Assembly: GCF_000271485.2 (NCBI RefSeq)
Contig: NZ_AKVN02000001.1
Span: 3,993,501 to 4,057,500 of the forward strand
Source: Pelosinus fermentans DSM 17108
GTDB taxonomy: Bacteria; Bacillota; Negativicutes; DSM-13327
Direction of reading: 5' to 3'
DNA: 64,000 nt
The translations under genes and the position numbers were made by a program. This document shows, piece by piece, positions 27,385 to 36,249 of this stretch. Position 1 is the first letter of the stretch; each line of letters starts with the position of its first letter. The notes under the pieces were generated by a model. The model did no database searches, was not told the DNA's origin, and was given only the letters and a program-made list of their open reading frames with translations.

Positions 27385-27843
27385 CTATTTTTCCAACTTC
27401 AAAAGATATTCTTTAACCTGGAGCCCGGCAGCATAGCCAACCAAATTTCCATTTGCACCTATGACTCGATGGCATGGAATCAAAATCAACATGGGATTTT
27501 TGTTGTTAGCCATGCCAATGGCACGAGAAGCCTTTGGCTGGCCAATACTCCTTGCGACATCTTTATAGCTTCGTGTTTCACCACAGGGAATTTCTTGCAG
27601 CGCTTTCCAAACTTTCTTCTGAAATTCTGTACCTTCTGGAGCAAGAGGAAGCGTAAAGGATTTACGTTTTCCTGCAAAATATTCCATTAGCTGCTTACCT
27701 GCTTCTTTTAGCACCGCTGTTTCTTTTACAACAACCTCCTGGGGAATGTGTTCATTTTTAATAAACAAATTTGTAATTGCACCTTTGTTTTCCGCAATTC
27801 CAATTTCCCCAATATTGGTTTGATAGAAGAATATATGTTTCAT
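27385..27843 (-). CDS. ogt: Methylated-DNA-protein cysteine methyltransferase
   Basis: A 152-residue suicide enzyme that takes the methyl group from O6-methylguanine onto its own cysteine, C124, in ILIPCHRVIGANG. The helix-turn-helix reads TRSYKDVARSIGQPKASRAIG (minor-groove binding, with the arginine finger in SRAIG). The start ATG 27843 (MKHIFFYQTNIGEIG) is preferred to an in-frame GTG five codons earlier because GGGAGAGG lies just upstream. It is the first gene of the ogt-alkA operon. Confidence 0.94.
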   Translation of the reverse strand: MKHIFFYQTNIGEIGIAENKGAITNLFIKNEHIPQEVVVKETAVLKEAGKQLMEYFAGKRKSFTLPLAPEGTEFQKKVWKALQEIPCGETRSYKDVARSIGQPKASRAIGMANNKNPMLILIPCHRVIGANGNLVGYAAGLQVKEYLLKLEK

Positions 27844-27973
27844 GGCCCTCTCCCGCACTTTTATAAATTACCCATTCATTCCGTATCTTTATTGTACGTT
27901 ATACAAGCTTTAATTGTCTTGCGGAATATCACTTTTCAATTCTCACAATAATTTCTCGACATTCAATACTTCT

Positions 27974-29482
27974 TTATACCATGTCAGCTGGATACTCTGT
28001 TACTTTATTTCTAGTTTCCTTACTCATATAAAGTGCTTTATCAGCGAAAGCTAGCAACTCATCTATGGAATCACCATTTTTAGGATAAGCTGCAACACCA
28101 ATACTTACGGTACAGCCACTTAGTTTCTTGGCACACTGCAAGCGTATCTCTTCCGCATAAGAAATAACCATTGTATCGGAGACATTCCGCAAAATAATTG
28201 CAAATTCGTCTCCGCCAAACCGAAATAAGGATCGAAATCCTACAATAGATTGTGCGATAACCGTAAATTCTTTTAAAATATCATCACCGGCTAAATGACC
28301 AGAAATATCATTTTGCTTCTTAAAATTATCCAGATCCAATACCATAACACCTAATGTAGTAAGAGATCCAGCTTGCAGCTCTCCTCGCAGTAATTCCACT
28401 ATTTTATCAAAAGATCTGCGATTATAAGCTCCAGTCAATGCGTCAATATCTGCCGCTCCTTTTAAGGTACTATGAACTTCTTCTAATTTTCGAATCGTAT
28501 CATTATAGCTTTGAATCATTTCTCCGAATTCAGCCGCATAGCCAGTTAAGGCAATCTTCTTATAGTTTCCTGTCCTGACAGAGCCAAAAGCTTCTATTAA
28601 TGTCTCAAAAGGCTTCATATATCGGCGCACCGTATACGTACCAATGATGACAACTATAAAAAACGTAAATATTGACACGGCCAATATCTGGTAAAGCATC
28701 ATATTACGATACTGTGTTATCTCGGCAGTAGGTGTACCCACAATAACATACCAATCCAATTGAGGCACCTTGCTGTATCCAATATAATTTTCAATTTCAG
28801 AATAATTCTTCATAATGGTTGAACCTGTCATGCCTTGTAAACTTTCAATGATTCCCCCTTTCTTACCAATACGTTCCTGAAGTGAATGATATACTACAAT
28901 CCCTTGCTGATCAGTAATTGCAATATATCCGTTTCGGCCAAAGGATTTATTATCAAACATCATTGCCAGTTTATTATCGTACAGCCAAACAGTCGCCACA
29001 ACCACACCAACTACAGTACCATCCTCAATAATAGGGGTGGAAATCGCAACTACTTCACGACCTTGAGCACTTTTATAAACGCCGCTGATGTATGTCTCTC
29101 CCTTTATTCCATGCTGAAAATAGTCTCTTTTTGATAAATTTACTCCTGATGTCTTTTCAGGCTGACTCGAAACAGAAACATTCCCTTCTTTATCAATAAT
29201 AAATATCGTATTGACTTCGGGAATCACTGCATTTATTTTATCAAGAAGCTCTTTATCCTTTCTAAGAGAAGGATCGGATGCAATGATTGCCATGGAAGCC
29301 TCAATATTTTTAAAATAGGCTAGTAACTGCTCACTAAGATTATTTGCAGCTTTTTCGTTGGTAGCCAATAACAACGAACTGGTATTTGCAAGGAAAAATC
29401 GATCAAAAGCAATAAATTGAATAAAACTGCTAATAATGACTAATGAGCAGAGTAATAGTATGAATTTATGCAAAAATCGCAT
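27974..29482 (-). CDS. Membrane diguanylate cyclase with dCache sensor
   Basis: A 502-residue protein starting at ATG 29482 after AAAGGAGG; an upstream TTG would swallow that site. Two membrane helices (about 5-28 and 270-293) bracket a periplasmic double Cache domain with the typical stretches IDKEGNVSVSSQPEKTSGV, DYFQHGIKGETYISGVY and YIAITDQQGIVVYHS. A short HAMP-like linker follows. The GGDEF domain carries an intact FRFGGDEFAII active site, so it should make c-di-GMP. The product-inhibition motif RxxD before GGDEF is missing (VGFR in its place), so feedback control by that site is not expected. Cache domains usually bind amino acids or organic acids. It is monocistronic. Confidence 0.92.
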   Translation of the reverse strand: MRFLHKFILLLCSLVIISSFIQFIAFDRFFLANTSSLLLATNEKAANNLSEQLLAYFKNIEASMAIIASDPSLRKDKELLDKINAVIPEVNTIFIIDKEGNVSVSSQPEKTSGVNLSKRDYFQHGIKGETYISGVYKSAQGREVVAISTPIIEDGTVVGVVVATVWLYDNKLAMMFDNKSFGRNGYIAITDQQGIVVYHSLQERIGKKGGIIESLQGMTGSTIMKNYSEIENYIGYSKVPQLDWYVIVGTPTAEITQYRNMMLYQILAVSIFTFFIVVIIGTYTVRRYMKPFETLIEAFGSVRTGNYKKIALTGYAAEFGEMIQSYNDTIRKLEEVHSTLKGAADIDALTGAYNRRSFDKIVELLRGELQAGSLTTLGVMVLDLDNFKKQNDISGHLAGDDILKEFTVIAQSIVGFRSLFRFGGDEFAIILRNVSDTMVISYAEEIRLQCAKKLSGCTVSIGVAAYPKNGDSIDELLAFADKALYMSKETRNKVTEYPADMV

Positions 29483-29602
29483 TGAATCTGATCCTCCTTT
29501 CAAAAACCGTATTATTTAAGACATTATTCTGCTTTTTTCAACAAAAACCTGCTATTATCTAGGAACTGCTCCAATGGTAAAATCTAGGGACAGAGTACTA
29601 TT

Positions 29603-29650
29603 CTATAAAAAAATGGCGTCAGCAACATTTGCGACGCCATTTTTTTATAG
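29603..29650 (-). terminator. Terminator of the formate dehydrogenase/hydrogenase operon
   Basis: Perfect 18-bp arms (29603-29620 and 29633-29650) include a GACGCCAT core and run into seven A or T on either side. It starts three bases after the fdhF stop codon and can act in both directions. Confidence 0.9.
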
Positions 29651-29652
29651 AA

Positions 29653-31785
29653 TTAACAAAACATCTTTTTCTTCAGTTTGCTATATTCACTTTGTACATA
29701 ACCTTCTGCCCAATCCTGATCTTCAATAGGTTCAACTTTTACAGCACAGTATTTATACTCTGGCGTAAAAGAGATCGGGTCAAGATGATCGATGGTTAAT
29801 TCATTACAAGCACCAATCCACCAATGATAGGTCATATACACGGCACCTGTATTTACCCGCTCAGTAGAAAGTGCTCTTGCTATGACCTTCCCACGCCGGG
29901 AAGATACCCACACCAGTTCCTGATCCTTAATATTCAATGCTGCAAGATCCTCAGGACTCATTTGTATATAACCTGGCTCATCTGCCAAAACCTGTAAAGC
30001 AGCGCAGTTTCCTGTCATTGTCCGAACCGAATAATGACCAATTTCTCTTACCGTACATAATACCAATGGATATTTCTTGTCAGGCATTTCTTTCGGTGAG
30101 CGGTATTCCGATGCAAAGAGAAGTCCTTTTCCACTTGGAGTATCAAATTTATTGCCTTCATATAGATATTTTGTCCCCACGGAATCTTCACTGGTACAGG
30201 GCCACTGGATGCTCCCCAGCTCCTCCAGACGCTTATAGGTAACTCCAGCATAAATGGGACACAGCGTTCTTAGCTCTTCCCAAATTTCTTCTGTCTTACT
30301 ATATTTCATAGGATATCCCATAGCAGTTGACATCAAGGAAATGATTTCCCAATCGGGCTTCACATCGCCTTTCGGCTCAATTGCCTTATTGAATTTCTGA
30401 AACCCCCTGTCTGCTGAAGAATAAACTCCCTCATGCTCTCCCCAAGAGGTAGCTGGAAAAATAACATCTGCATGCAGTGCCGTTTTATTCATGAAAATAT
30501 CCTGGACGATAACAAGTTCCATACTGGCTAATGCTTCTCTAACGCCTGCTGCATCAGGATCGCTTTGCACAGGATCTTCACCAAATATATAGTACGCTTT
30601 CACTTTGCCTTCTTTTGCCAGATGAGGAACTTCTGTCAGGCGGTAACCAGGCTTTGCCGGTAAGGATACGCCCCAGGACTTTTCAAACTTACTCCGGATT
30701 GCGTCATCCTCCACTGATTGATAACCCGGAAATAAGTTAGGAAGTGCCCCATGATCACAGGCCCCTTGTACATTATTCTGCCCCCGCACTGGACCTACGC
30801 CTACATTCAGACGTCCTAGATTTCCTGTCAGCAAGGCTAGGGAAGACAACCCTTTTACAACATCCACGGCTTGACCAAATTGAGTAACTCCCATTCCCCA
30901 GAGAATAGTCGCACTAGGAGCTTTAGCATAGGTCCGTATGGCCTCTCGAATATCCTTCGCAGGTATTCCTGTAATACTTTCAGCATATTCCGGTGTATAC
31001 TTTGCGACATTTTTTTTGTATTCTGCAAAACCTTCTGTAAAATTTTCTACATACCGCTTGTTGTATAAACCTTCTTGAATCAAGACATTTCCGAAGGCAT
31101 TTACAAGAGCCATATTCGTACCATTCTTAATAGGCAGCCATAGATCGGCAATTTTAGCCTGCTCCGTAAAGCGGGGATCGGTAACAATCACCTTTGCCCC
31201 TTTTTCCTTTGCTTTAACGATGCGGCGCGCAACAATCGGATGGGATTCTGCCGCATTATAGCCAAAAATAAAGACGCATTTTGTATCTTCAATTTCAGGA
31301 ATGGAATTGGACATTGCCCCATTTCCTAAGGTAGCTTGCAAACCTGATACCGAAGATCCATGACAGACCCGGGCACAATGGTCAATATTATTCGTTCCCA
31401 GGGCTGCCCTAACAAATTTCTGCATAATATAATTGGCTTCATTTCCAGGGCCGCGAGCCGATCCCGTAGCCATAATTGCATCAGGACCATACTTTTCCTT
31501 AATCGCCTGCAATCTGGTTGCAGCAAAATCAATTGCCTCTTCCCAGGACACTTCCTCAAATTCATCGGTACGGCTGCGCCTTAATAGCGGTTTCATTAAG
31601 CGGGCAGTAAGGCGCTTTGAATTCTTAAGAAAATCCCAGCCATAATATCCCTTCAAACATAATTCACTTTCATTTGTACGGCCATTTCCAGGCTCAGCGC
31701 CTATAACTTCCCCATCTTTTACCGTTAAATAGATTTGACAGCCGCTGCCGCAATAAGGACATATCGTTAAGACTTTATTAGCCAT
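29653..31785 (-). CDS. fdhF: Formate dehydrogenase catalytic subunit (molybdopterin, Cys variant)
   Basis: A 710-residue molybdopterin oxidoreductase of the FdhF (FDH-H) size class. The N-terminal [4Fe-4S] cluster is held by C9, C12, C16 and C43 (CPYCGSGC and CLKG). The metal ligand is C141 in ARVCHGSSV, aligning with Sec140 of E. coli FdhF. The codon is TGT, so this is a cysteine form needing no SECIS element, and H142 follows as usual. No twin-arginine signal is present, so it is cytoplasmic. It is the last gene of an operon with two HycB-like proteins and an [FeFe] hydrogenase, the subunit set of hydrogen-dependent CO2 reductase. It should interconvert formate and CO2. A GGAGG lies seven bases upstream of the ATG. 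Confidence 0.92.
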   Translation of the reverse strand: MANKVLTICPYCGSGCQIYLTVKDGEVIGAEPGNGRTNESELCLKGYYGWDFLKNSKRLTARLMKPLLRRSRTDEFEEVSWEEAIDFAATRLQAIKEKYGPDAIMATGSARGPGNEANYIMQKFVRAALGTNNIDHCARVCHGSSVSGLQATLGNGAMSNSIPEIEDTKCVFIFGYNAAESHPIVARRIVKAKEKGAKVIVTDPRFTEQAKIADLWLPIKNGTNMALVNAFGNVLIQEGLYNKRYVENFTEGFAEYKKNVAKYTPEYAESITGIPAKDIREAIRTYAKAPSATILWGMGVTQFGQAVDVVKGLSSLALLTGNLGRLNVGVGPVRGQNNVQGACDHGALPNLFPGYQSVEDDAIRSKFEKSWGVSLPAKPGYRLTEVPHLAKEGKVKAYYIFGEDPVQSDPDAAGVREALASMELVIVQDIFMNKTALHADVIFPATSWGEHEGVYSSADRGFQKFNKAIEPKGDVKPDWEIISLMSTAMGYPMKYSKTEEIWEELRTLCPIYAGVTYKRLEELGSIQWPCTSEDSVGTKYLYEGNKFDTPSGKGLLFASEYRSPKEMPDKKYPLVLCTVREIGHYSVRTMTGNCAALQVLADEPGYIQMSPEDLAALNIKDQELVWVSSRRGKVIARALSTERVNTGAVYMTYHWWIGACNELTIDHLDPISFTPEYKYCAVKVEPIEDQDWAEGYVQSEYSKLKKKMFC

Positions 31786-31809
31786 TTGACACCCTCCATT
31801 CTTTTCCTA

Positions 31810-32328
31810 TTATCTGCTGCTCGTTACTCCAAGAGCCGCTCGTTTGCGTCTATTTTGCATCTGTTCCACCATTTTAGAACCACGGACTTCATAAAGAGCC
31901 TTTGTTGGGCAAACTTTAATACAGGAGGGGCCCCCATCTTGTTTGCGGCACAAGTCGCATTTTAGTGCCTCCACTTTACTTTCACCTTGTGCAGGCGCCG
32001 CAGTGAGCACCAAATCCATCGCACCATAAGGACACGCCATCAAACACGCCTTACAACCGATGCACCTCCCTTGAATCACTTGCACAGACTGATCTTGCTG
32101 CACGATCGCTTGAGCAGCACAAGCCTTAGCACAGGGTGCATCTTCACACTGGTGGCATTGAATCGGCGTAGTCACTTTTGCAGTCTTTACAACCCTTAGT
32201 CTTGGCGAAAAATTTTCTACAGTCAGTTTTTCAAGAGCTTGCTCCTTTTGATGCGCCATTACACAGGCAACTTCACACGTACGGCAGCCAATACATTTCC
32301 CAGGATCTGCTATTACAAAGTCATTCAT
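31810..32328 (-). CDS. HycB/HydN-like four-cluster ferredoxin subunit
   Basis: A 172-residue electron-transfer protein with four cysteine groups for [4Fe-4S] clusters: CIGCRTCEVAC, CHQCEDAPCAKAC, CIGCKACLMAC and CDLCRKQDGGPSCIKVC. The C-terminal tail (VEQMQNRRKRAALG) is basic. It would carry electrons between the formate dehydrogenase and the hydrogenase. AGGAGGTAGAAAT precedes the ATG. Only 24 bp separate it from fdhF, whereas 128 bp including a long inverted repeat separate it from the hydrogenase gene upstream in the operon. It corresponds by position to HycB3 of acetogen HDCR. Confidence 0.88.
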   Translation of the reverse strand: MNDFVIADPGKCIGCRTCEVACVMAHQKEQALEKLTVENFSPRLRVVKTAKVTTPIQCHQCEDAPCAKACAAQAIVQQDQSVQVIQGRCIGCKACLMACPYGAMDLVLTAAPAQGESKVEALKCDLCRKQDGGPSCIKVCPTKALYEVRGSKMVEQMQNRRKRAALGVTSSR

Positions 32329-32376
32329 ATTTCTACCTCCTAAGTCTTCTTTATGTATAATATATAGCCGTAAACA

Positions 32377-32449
32377 GGCAAAGGATGAGCATAACTATAA
32401 GCGTAGGTTAATTAGAACGGCGAAGCGTTAGTTATGCTCATCCTTTGCC
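32377..32449 (-). repeat. 20-bp perfect inverted repeat inside the operon
   Basis: GGCAAAGGATGAGCATAACT (32377-32396) and its exact complement (32430-32449) enclose a 33-base loop. It lies just after the hydrogenase stop codon and before the next ribosome site. No T tract follows, so an mRNA-processing or stability element is more likely than a terminator. Confidence 0.8.
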
Positions 32450-32456
32450 CTAAACC

Positions 32457-33839
32457 TCATCGACTAGGCTTATAGTGGGTATGCAAAAGTTTGTGGGATT
32501 TATGACCCAGGGGTTCTCCCAAAAACTTTTGATAAATATCTTGTATTTCTGGATTTTCATGAGACTTTCGATAGCGCTGCTCTTCATCATGCTGATAGGT
32601 GCTGGATTTACGATTTTCATAGGCTTTTCTTCCATCGACGGGCAAGAGCATTTTCGGTTGACCACCACCGCTGATACAGCCTGCCGGACAGGTCATGACC
32701 TCCATAAAGTGAAAATCAGCCTTTCCTCTTTGTATATCTTCCAAAATGGGAATTACATTTTTCAATCCTGAAACCACAACGGTTTTAAGTTTTAATGCAC
32801 CAGTATCCAATGTGACCTTCCTGACACCTTGTTCACCTCTGACACTTGTTACGTTCACATTTTCAATCGGTTCTTTGGTTATCAGTTCATAGGCAGTACG
32901 AATCGCTGCTTCCATAACACCGCCTGTTACCCCAAAAATCGTACCCGCTCCGGAGTACATGCCTAAAGGTTTATCAAAGCTTTCTTCAGGCAGAGCATTA
33001 AAATCAATCGCCGCTTCCTTAATAAGATAAGCTAATTCCCTTGTGGTTAAGACTGCATCCACATCCTGATAGCCGCTAGATTTCATCTCAGGCCGATTAG
33101 CCTCAAACTTTTTACAGGTACAGGGCATGATCGCAACGCTATACACCTCTCGGGCATCGACCCCATCAACACTCGCACCATAGGTCTTAAACATGCTTCC
33201 CGCCATTTGCTGCGGTGATTTACAGCTTGATAAATGATCAATCAGCTCAGGATATTCATTTTCCACAAACTTTACCCATGCTGGACAACAGGAGGTAAAC
33301 ATCGGCAGTGATCCGCCCTCTGTAATCCTCTTAACCAATTCACTGCCTTCTTCCATGATGGTTAAGTCAGCAGCAAAGTTCGTATCATATACTCGCGTAA
33401 AACCCAAACGCTTTAAGGCTGCAACCATTTTTCCTGGTACCAGGCTGCCAAGGGGCATTCCAAATTCTTCGGCAAGAGAGACTCTGACTGCCGGAGCGCA
33501 TTGCACCATGGAAAATTGTTTTTTGTCTGCTAATCGCTTCTTTACTTTAAAAAAGTCACCATGATAATAAGCAGCAAATAGTGGTTCTTTCACAATAGGC
33601 ATATTCCGTTCTTTCAGTCTTTGGCTGCGAGACGTCGCATACTGTTCAAAAGGAGAATCATAAGCGCTGCATATTTGCACACATTGCCCACACATGACAC
33701 ATTTAGCCACATTAACAGACTGAGGCTTACCTTCTTCACCTTCAATCGCATCTACAGGGCAGACTTCCGAGCATCGACCACATCCTGTACAAAGTTCTGC
33801 ATCTATTTTAATATTTTCTTGTAGTTTTTTAGCCACCAC
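32457..33839 (-). CDS. [FeFe] hydrogenase, HydA2-like
   Basis: A 460-residue hydrogenase. Two N-terminal [4Fe-4S] clusters are bound by C17/C20/C23/C27 and C47/C50/C53/C57. The H-cluster motifs are L1 FTSCCPAW (proton-shuttle C184, ligand C185), L2 MPCTCKKFE (C240) and L3 TCPAGCISGGGQP (C384, C388). The tail SHENPEIQDIYQKFLGEPLG is the small-subunit domain. L2 normally reads MPCTAKK, so the extra cysteine C242 is unusual. The start is GTG 33839, touching the stop of the preceding gene (TAAGTG), with GGGAGGG upstream. In the operon it should couple proton reduction or H2 oxidation to formate dehydrogenase through the HycB proteins. HydEFG maturases are not in the window. Confidence 0.92.
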   Translation of the reverse strand: MVAKKLQENIKIDAELCTGCGRCSEVCPVDAIEGEEGKPQSVNVAKCVMCGQCVQICSAYDSPFEQYATSRSQRLKERNMPIVKEPLFAAYYHGDFFKVKKRLADKKQFSMVQCAPAVRVSLAEEFGMPLGSLVPGKMVAALKRLGFTRVYDTNFAADLTIMEEGSELVKRITEGGSLPMFTSCCPAWVKFVENEYPELIDHLSSCKSPQQMAGSMFKTYGASVDGVDAREVYSVAIMPCTCKKFEANRPEMKSSGYQDVDAVLTTRELAYLIKEAAIDFNALPEESFDKPLGMYSGAGTIFGVTGGVMEAAIRTAYELITKEPIENVNVTSVRGEQGVRKVTLDTGALKLKTVVVSGLKNVIPILEDIQRGKADFHFMEVMTCPAGCISGGGQPKMLLPVDGRKAYENRKSSTYQHDEEQRYRKSHENPEIQDIYQKFLGEPLGHKSHKLLHTHYKPSR

Positions 33840-34403
33840 TTATCCCTCCCTGACCATGAATTCGTTGTGGAATCCACTCATCTTATTGGCCGCCTCAATA
33901 CGCCGCTGTGTTCGTTCTTTTACCATATCAACATATTGAAGGGCTTCACGGGGACAAGCTTTTACACATGCGGGCGCTCCCCCACATAGATCACATTTAC
34001 TAGCAACAACCTCTGGTTCATCTCGCAGACGGTCCTCTTCATCTCCTACACGTTCTTGGCGAGAAACAATCAGTTCAATGGCTCCAAAAGGACAAGCCAT
34101 TATACAGCTTTTACAACCAATACAGCCTGCTTCATCAATTACAATCCGATTGCTCTGCTCTTTAATCGCTGACACTGGACAGCTCTTTAAACAAGGAGCA
34201 TCTTCGCAATGGCGACATTGAACAGGCATTGTGATCTCAGGAGTTTTGACGAGATACAACCGTGGATTCAGGGAAAAATTCATATTCCCTACGGTCTTAA
34301 TTTCTGTATCCAAATGAGCAACAGCACAGGCTACTTCGCAGACGCGACAGCCAATGCATTTTTTAGAATCTGCCAAAACAAATGAATTCAAATTACGGCT
34401 CAA
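33840..34403 (-). CDS. HycB-like ferredoxin subunit, first gene of the operon
   Basis: Start chosen at TTG 34403 (reading MSRNLNSFVLADSKKC), nine bases after GGAGG; earlier in-frame codons lie in a repeat element. The 187-residue product has four [4Fe-4S] groups: CIGCRVCEVAC, CRHCEDAPCLKSC, CIGCKSCIMAC and CDLCGGAPACVKAC. A C-terminal helix of about 30 residues follows (YVDMVKERTQRRIEAANKM). In the filament-forming HDCR of Thermoanaerobacter kivui the HycB4 C-terminal helix mediates polymerisation; whether this tail does so is inference. It is a paralogue of the protein at 31810-32328. Its stop is immediately followed by the hydrogenase start. Confidence 0.86.
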   Translation of the reverse strand: MSRNLNSFVLADSKKCIGCRVCEVACAVAHLDTEIKTVGNMNFSLNPRLYLVKTPEITMPVQCRHCEDAPCLKSCPVSAIKEQSNRIVIDEAGCIGCKSCIMACPFGAIELIVSRQERVGDEEDRLRDEPEVVASKCDLCGGAPACVKACPREALQYVDMVKERTQRRIEAANKMSGFHNEFMVREG

Positions 34404-34448
34404 CTTCAAACGCCTCCATTCTTTACTTCTACTTAACGATAAAGATTT

Positions 34449-34526
34449 AAACACGAAGACACGAAGAGTTTGAAGAACACTGCTTATTCCCTTCGTGTTT
34501 TCTTCTGCTCTTCGCGCTTTTTAGTA
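34449..34526. repeat. CGAAG-rich imperfect palindrome, element 1
   Basis: Several ACACGAAGA/GCGAAGA units on the left (ACACGAAGACACGAAGAG) face their complements on the right (CTTCGTGTTTTCTTC, CTCTTCGCGC), ending in TTTTT. A related element is at 36224-36320. Such GCGAAG repeat palindromes are scattered in several bacterial genomes and probably mobile or selfish in origin. Confidence 0.7.
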
Positions 34527-34551
34527 TGTATGCGAAAATAAATTATGATTT

Positions 34552-34564
34552 GACTATATAAGTC
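34552..34564. promoter_or_regulatory. Possible LysR operator in the divergent promoter
   Basis: GACTATATAAGTC is a near-palindrome with a T-N11-A frame in an A/T-rich stretch, about 105 bp before the lysR start and 150 bp before the hycB start. This is where an autoregulating LysR protein would bind. Confidence 0.3.
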
Positions 34565-34668
34565 TTTCAGATTACAATTATATCAAAATTTATTCCATAC
34601 TAATAATACTAATAAGATTCATCTTCCATACTTTTTAGGTATTCGTGCTTTATAGGAGAGTGCTTTTT

Positions 34669-35571
34669 ATGATAAGTCTACGTGAAATACAATATTTTCT
34701 TGCCATTGCACAAGAAGGCAACATCACAACAGCCGCTCAGCGCTTGCATATGGCTCAGCCTCCTCTTAGCCGGCAAATGAAACAGCTGGAAGAAAATTTA
34801 GGTACAAAGCTTTTTGAACGTGGTCATCGAAAAATTCAACTTACAGAAGCAGGACGTTTGCTGCGCAATCGGGCAGAACAATTACTTAAGCTGATGGATA
34901 CAACGGTAAAAGAAATCAAAGACATCGATTCTGGTGCCTATGGAACACTATCCATCGGTACAGCCTCCTCCTCTGGAGTAACCATTTTACCAAAAGTAGC
35001 GCGTATCTTTCGCAATCACTATCCTGATTTAAAGTTTGAGCTATGGGAAGGAGAGTCAATTCGCATTATTGAACTCTTAAATGCAGGATTAATTGAAATC
35101 GGTTTAGTACGTTTCTCTTTTGATACGGATACCTATGAATCCATCGAGCTGCCTAAAGAACCTTTAGTGGCTGCCATTCATAAGGATAATACTGGACTTC
35201 TAGAAGAAGAAGGCGATTCCATCCCTTTGCAAAAGCTCATGGATCAGCCATTAATGATCCATCGTAAGTATGAAATCATTATTACAGAACATTGCCAACA
35301 AGCTGGTTTTAACCCGTATTTACTTTGTAAGAGTGATGATATCATGCCGATTTTAGCCTGGGCTGACGCGAATGTAGGCATAGCAATTGTGCCGCGGGCC
35401 GCGATTGGTCTTATTCCCAATACCAACCTGGTATTTAAGACCATTAATGATCCTTGTATCAATATTGCATCAGCCGTTATCTGGATGCGTAATCGTCACC
35501 TGTCGGCTGCTGCCCGTCATTTTCTTACTTTATTCACAAGCATTACCCAAGACCCCTCTCCTCTGCCCTAA
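34669..35571 (+). CDS. LysR-family regulator of the formate/hydrogen and Mo-cofactor genes
   Basis: A 300-residue LysR protein. The ATG at 34669 (MISLREIQYFLAIAQEGNI) has AGGAGA ten bases upstream. The helix-turn-helix is NITTAAQRLHMAQPPLSRQM at about 18-38, and the periplasmic-binding-protein-like effector domain spans about 90-295. It is divergent from the HDCR-like operon and only 25 bp upstream of mobA, which it precedes in an apparent operon with moeA. This placement suggests it couples Mo-cofactor supply to the formate dehydrogenase operon. The effector is unknown; formate or molybdate would be logical. Confidence 0.9.
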   Translation: MISLREIQYFLAIAQEGNITTAAQRLHMAQPPLSRQMKQLEENLGTKLFERGHRKIQLTEAGRLLRNRAEQLLKLMDTTVKEIKDIDSGAYGTLSIGTASSSGVTILPKVARIFRNHYPDLKFELWEGESIRIIELLNAGLIEIGLVRFSFDTDTYESIELPKEPLVAAIHKDNTGLLEEEGDSIPLQKLMDQPLMIHRKYEIIITEHCQQAGFNPYLLCKSDDIMPILAWADANVGIAIVPRAAIGLIPNTNLVFKTINDPCINIASAVIWMRNRHLSAAARHFLTLFTSITQDPSPLP

Positions 35572-35595
35572 ACTTAAAAAAGGAGATATAAAACC

Positions 35596-36249
35596 TTGAA
35601 TCAGCAGCAAATCAGTGCCGTTATCTTAGCGGGAGGCAACAGTACGCGAATGGGTCAAGACAAAGCCTCCCTCCCCTGGGGCGATCATGATATTCTACAC
35701 AGTATTATTGAATGTATGGAGAAGATCTCACAAGATATTCTTGTCATAAGCAATCAGCCCCGCAGCTTGCCTTCCTCTGTCCGGGTCTTAAGGGATATCA
35801 TTCCCCAATGCGGCCCTTTAAGCGGAATACACGCCGGTCTGCATTATGCTCAGTATGCTACTGCTTTTGTTATTAGCTGTGATATGCCTTTTGTTATACC
35901 AGAAGCTGTGCAAACGATTTTAAACTACGCAGCAGCTAACAAAGAGCGAGATGCGGTACTGCCCCTATATCACGGTAAAATACAGCCACTCTTTGCCTCT
36001 TACCAAAAAAGTTCCCTCCCAGTCATTGAACAAGCTTTGTGCGCAGGTCATTACAAAGTGTCATCTCTTTGCAGCTTGCTGAATTGCTTCTATCTATTAG
36101 AAGAATTCTGGCCGCCCACCATCAACTTGGAACTCTTATTTAAAAACTTGAATTCTTTCCCTGACTATCAACAAGCCTATATGTATAAGAAAAACGCTTC
36201 GCGTCCTTTAAAAATAAGACCTTTTGAACCGCGAAGACGCGAAGAATAG
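35596..36249 (+). CDS. mobA: Molybdenum cofactor guanylyltransferase MobA
   Basis: A 217-residue nucleotidyltransferase that adds GMP to molybdopterin to make the guanine dinucleotide cofactor used by formate dehydrogenases. The signature is VILAGGNSTRMGQDKASLPW at residues 9-28, with the metal-binding aspartate in FVISCDMPFV. It starts at TTG 35596, ten bases after AAAGGAG. The last residues (PRRREE) are encoded by the palindromic repeat at 36224, so the C-terminus has been altered by that insertion. A role for the adjacent fdhF is clear. Confidence 0.9.
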   Translation: MNQQQISAVILAGGNSTRMGQDKASLPWGDHDILHSIIECMEKISQDILVISNQPRSLPSSVRVLRDIIPQCGPLSGIHAGLHYAQYATAFVISCDMPFVIPEAVQTILNYAAANKERDAVLPLYHGKIQPLFASYQKSSLPVIEQALCAGHYKVSSLCSLLNCFYLLEEFWPPTINLELLFKNLNSFPDYQQAYMYKKNASRPLKIRPFEPRRREE

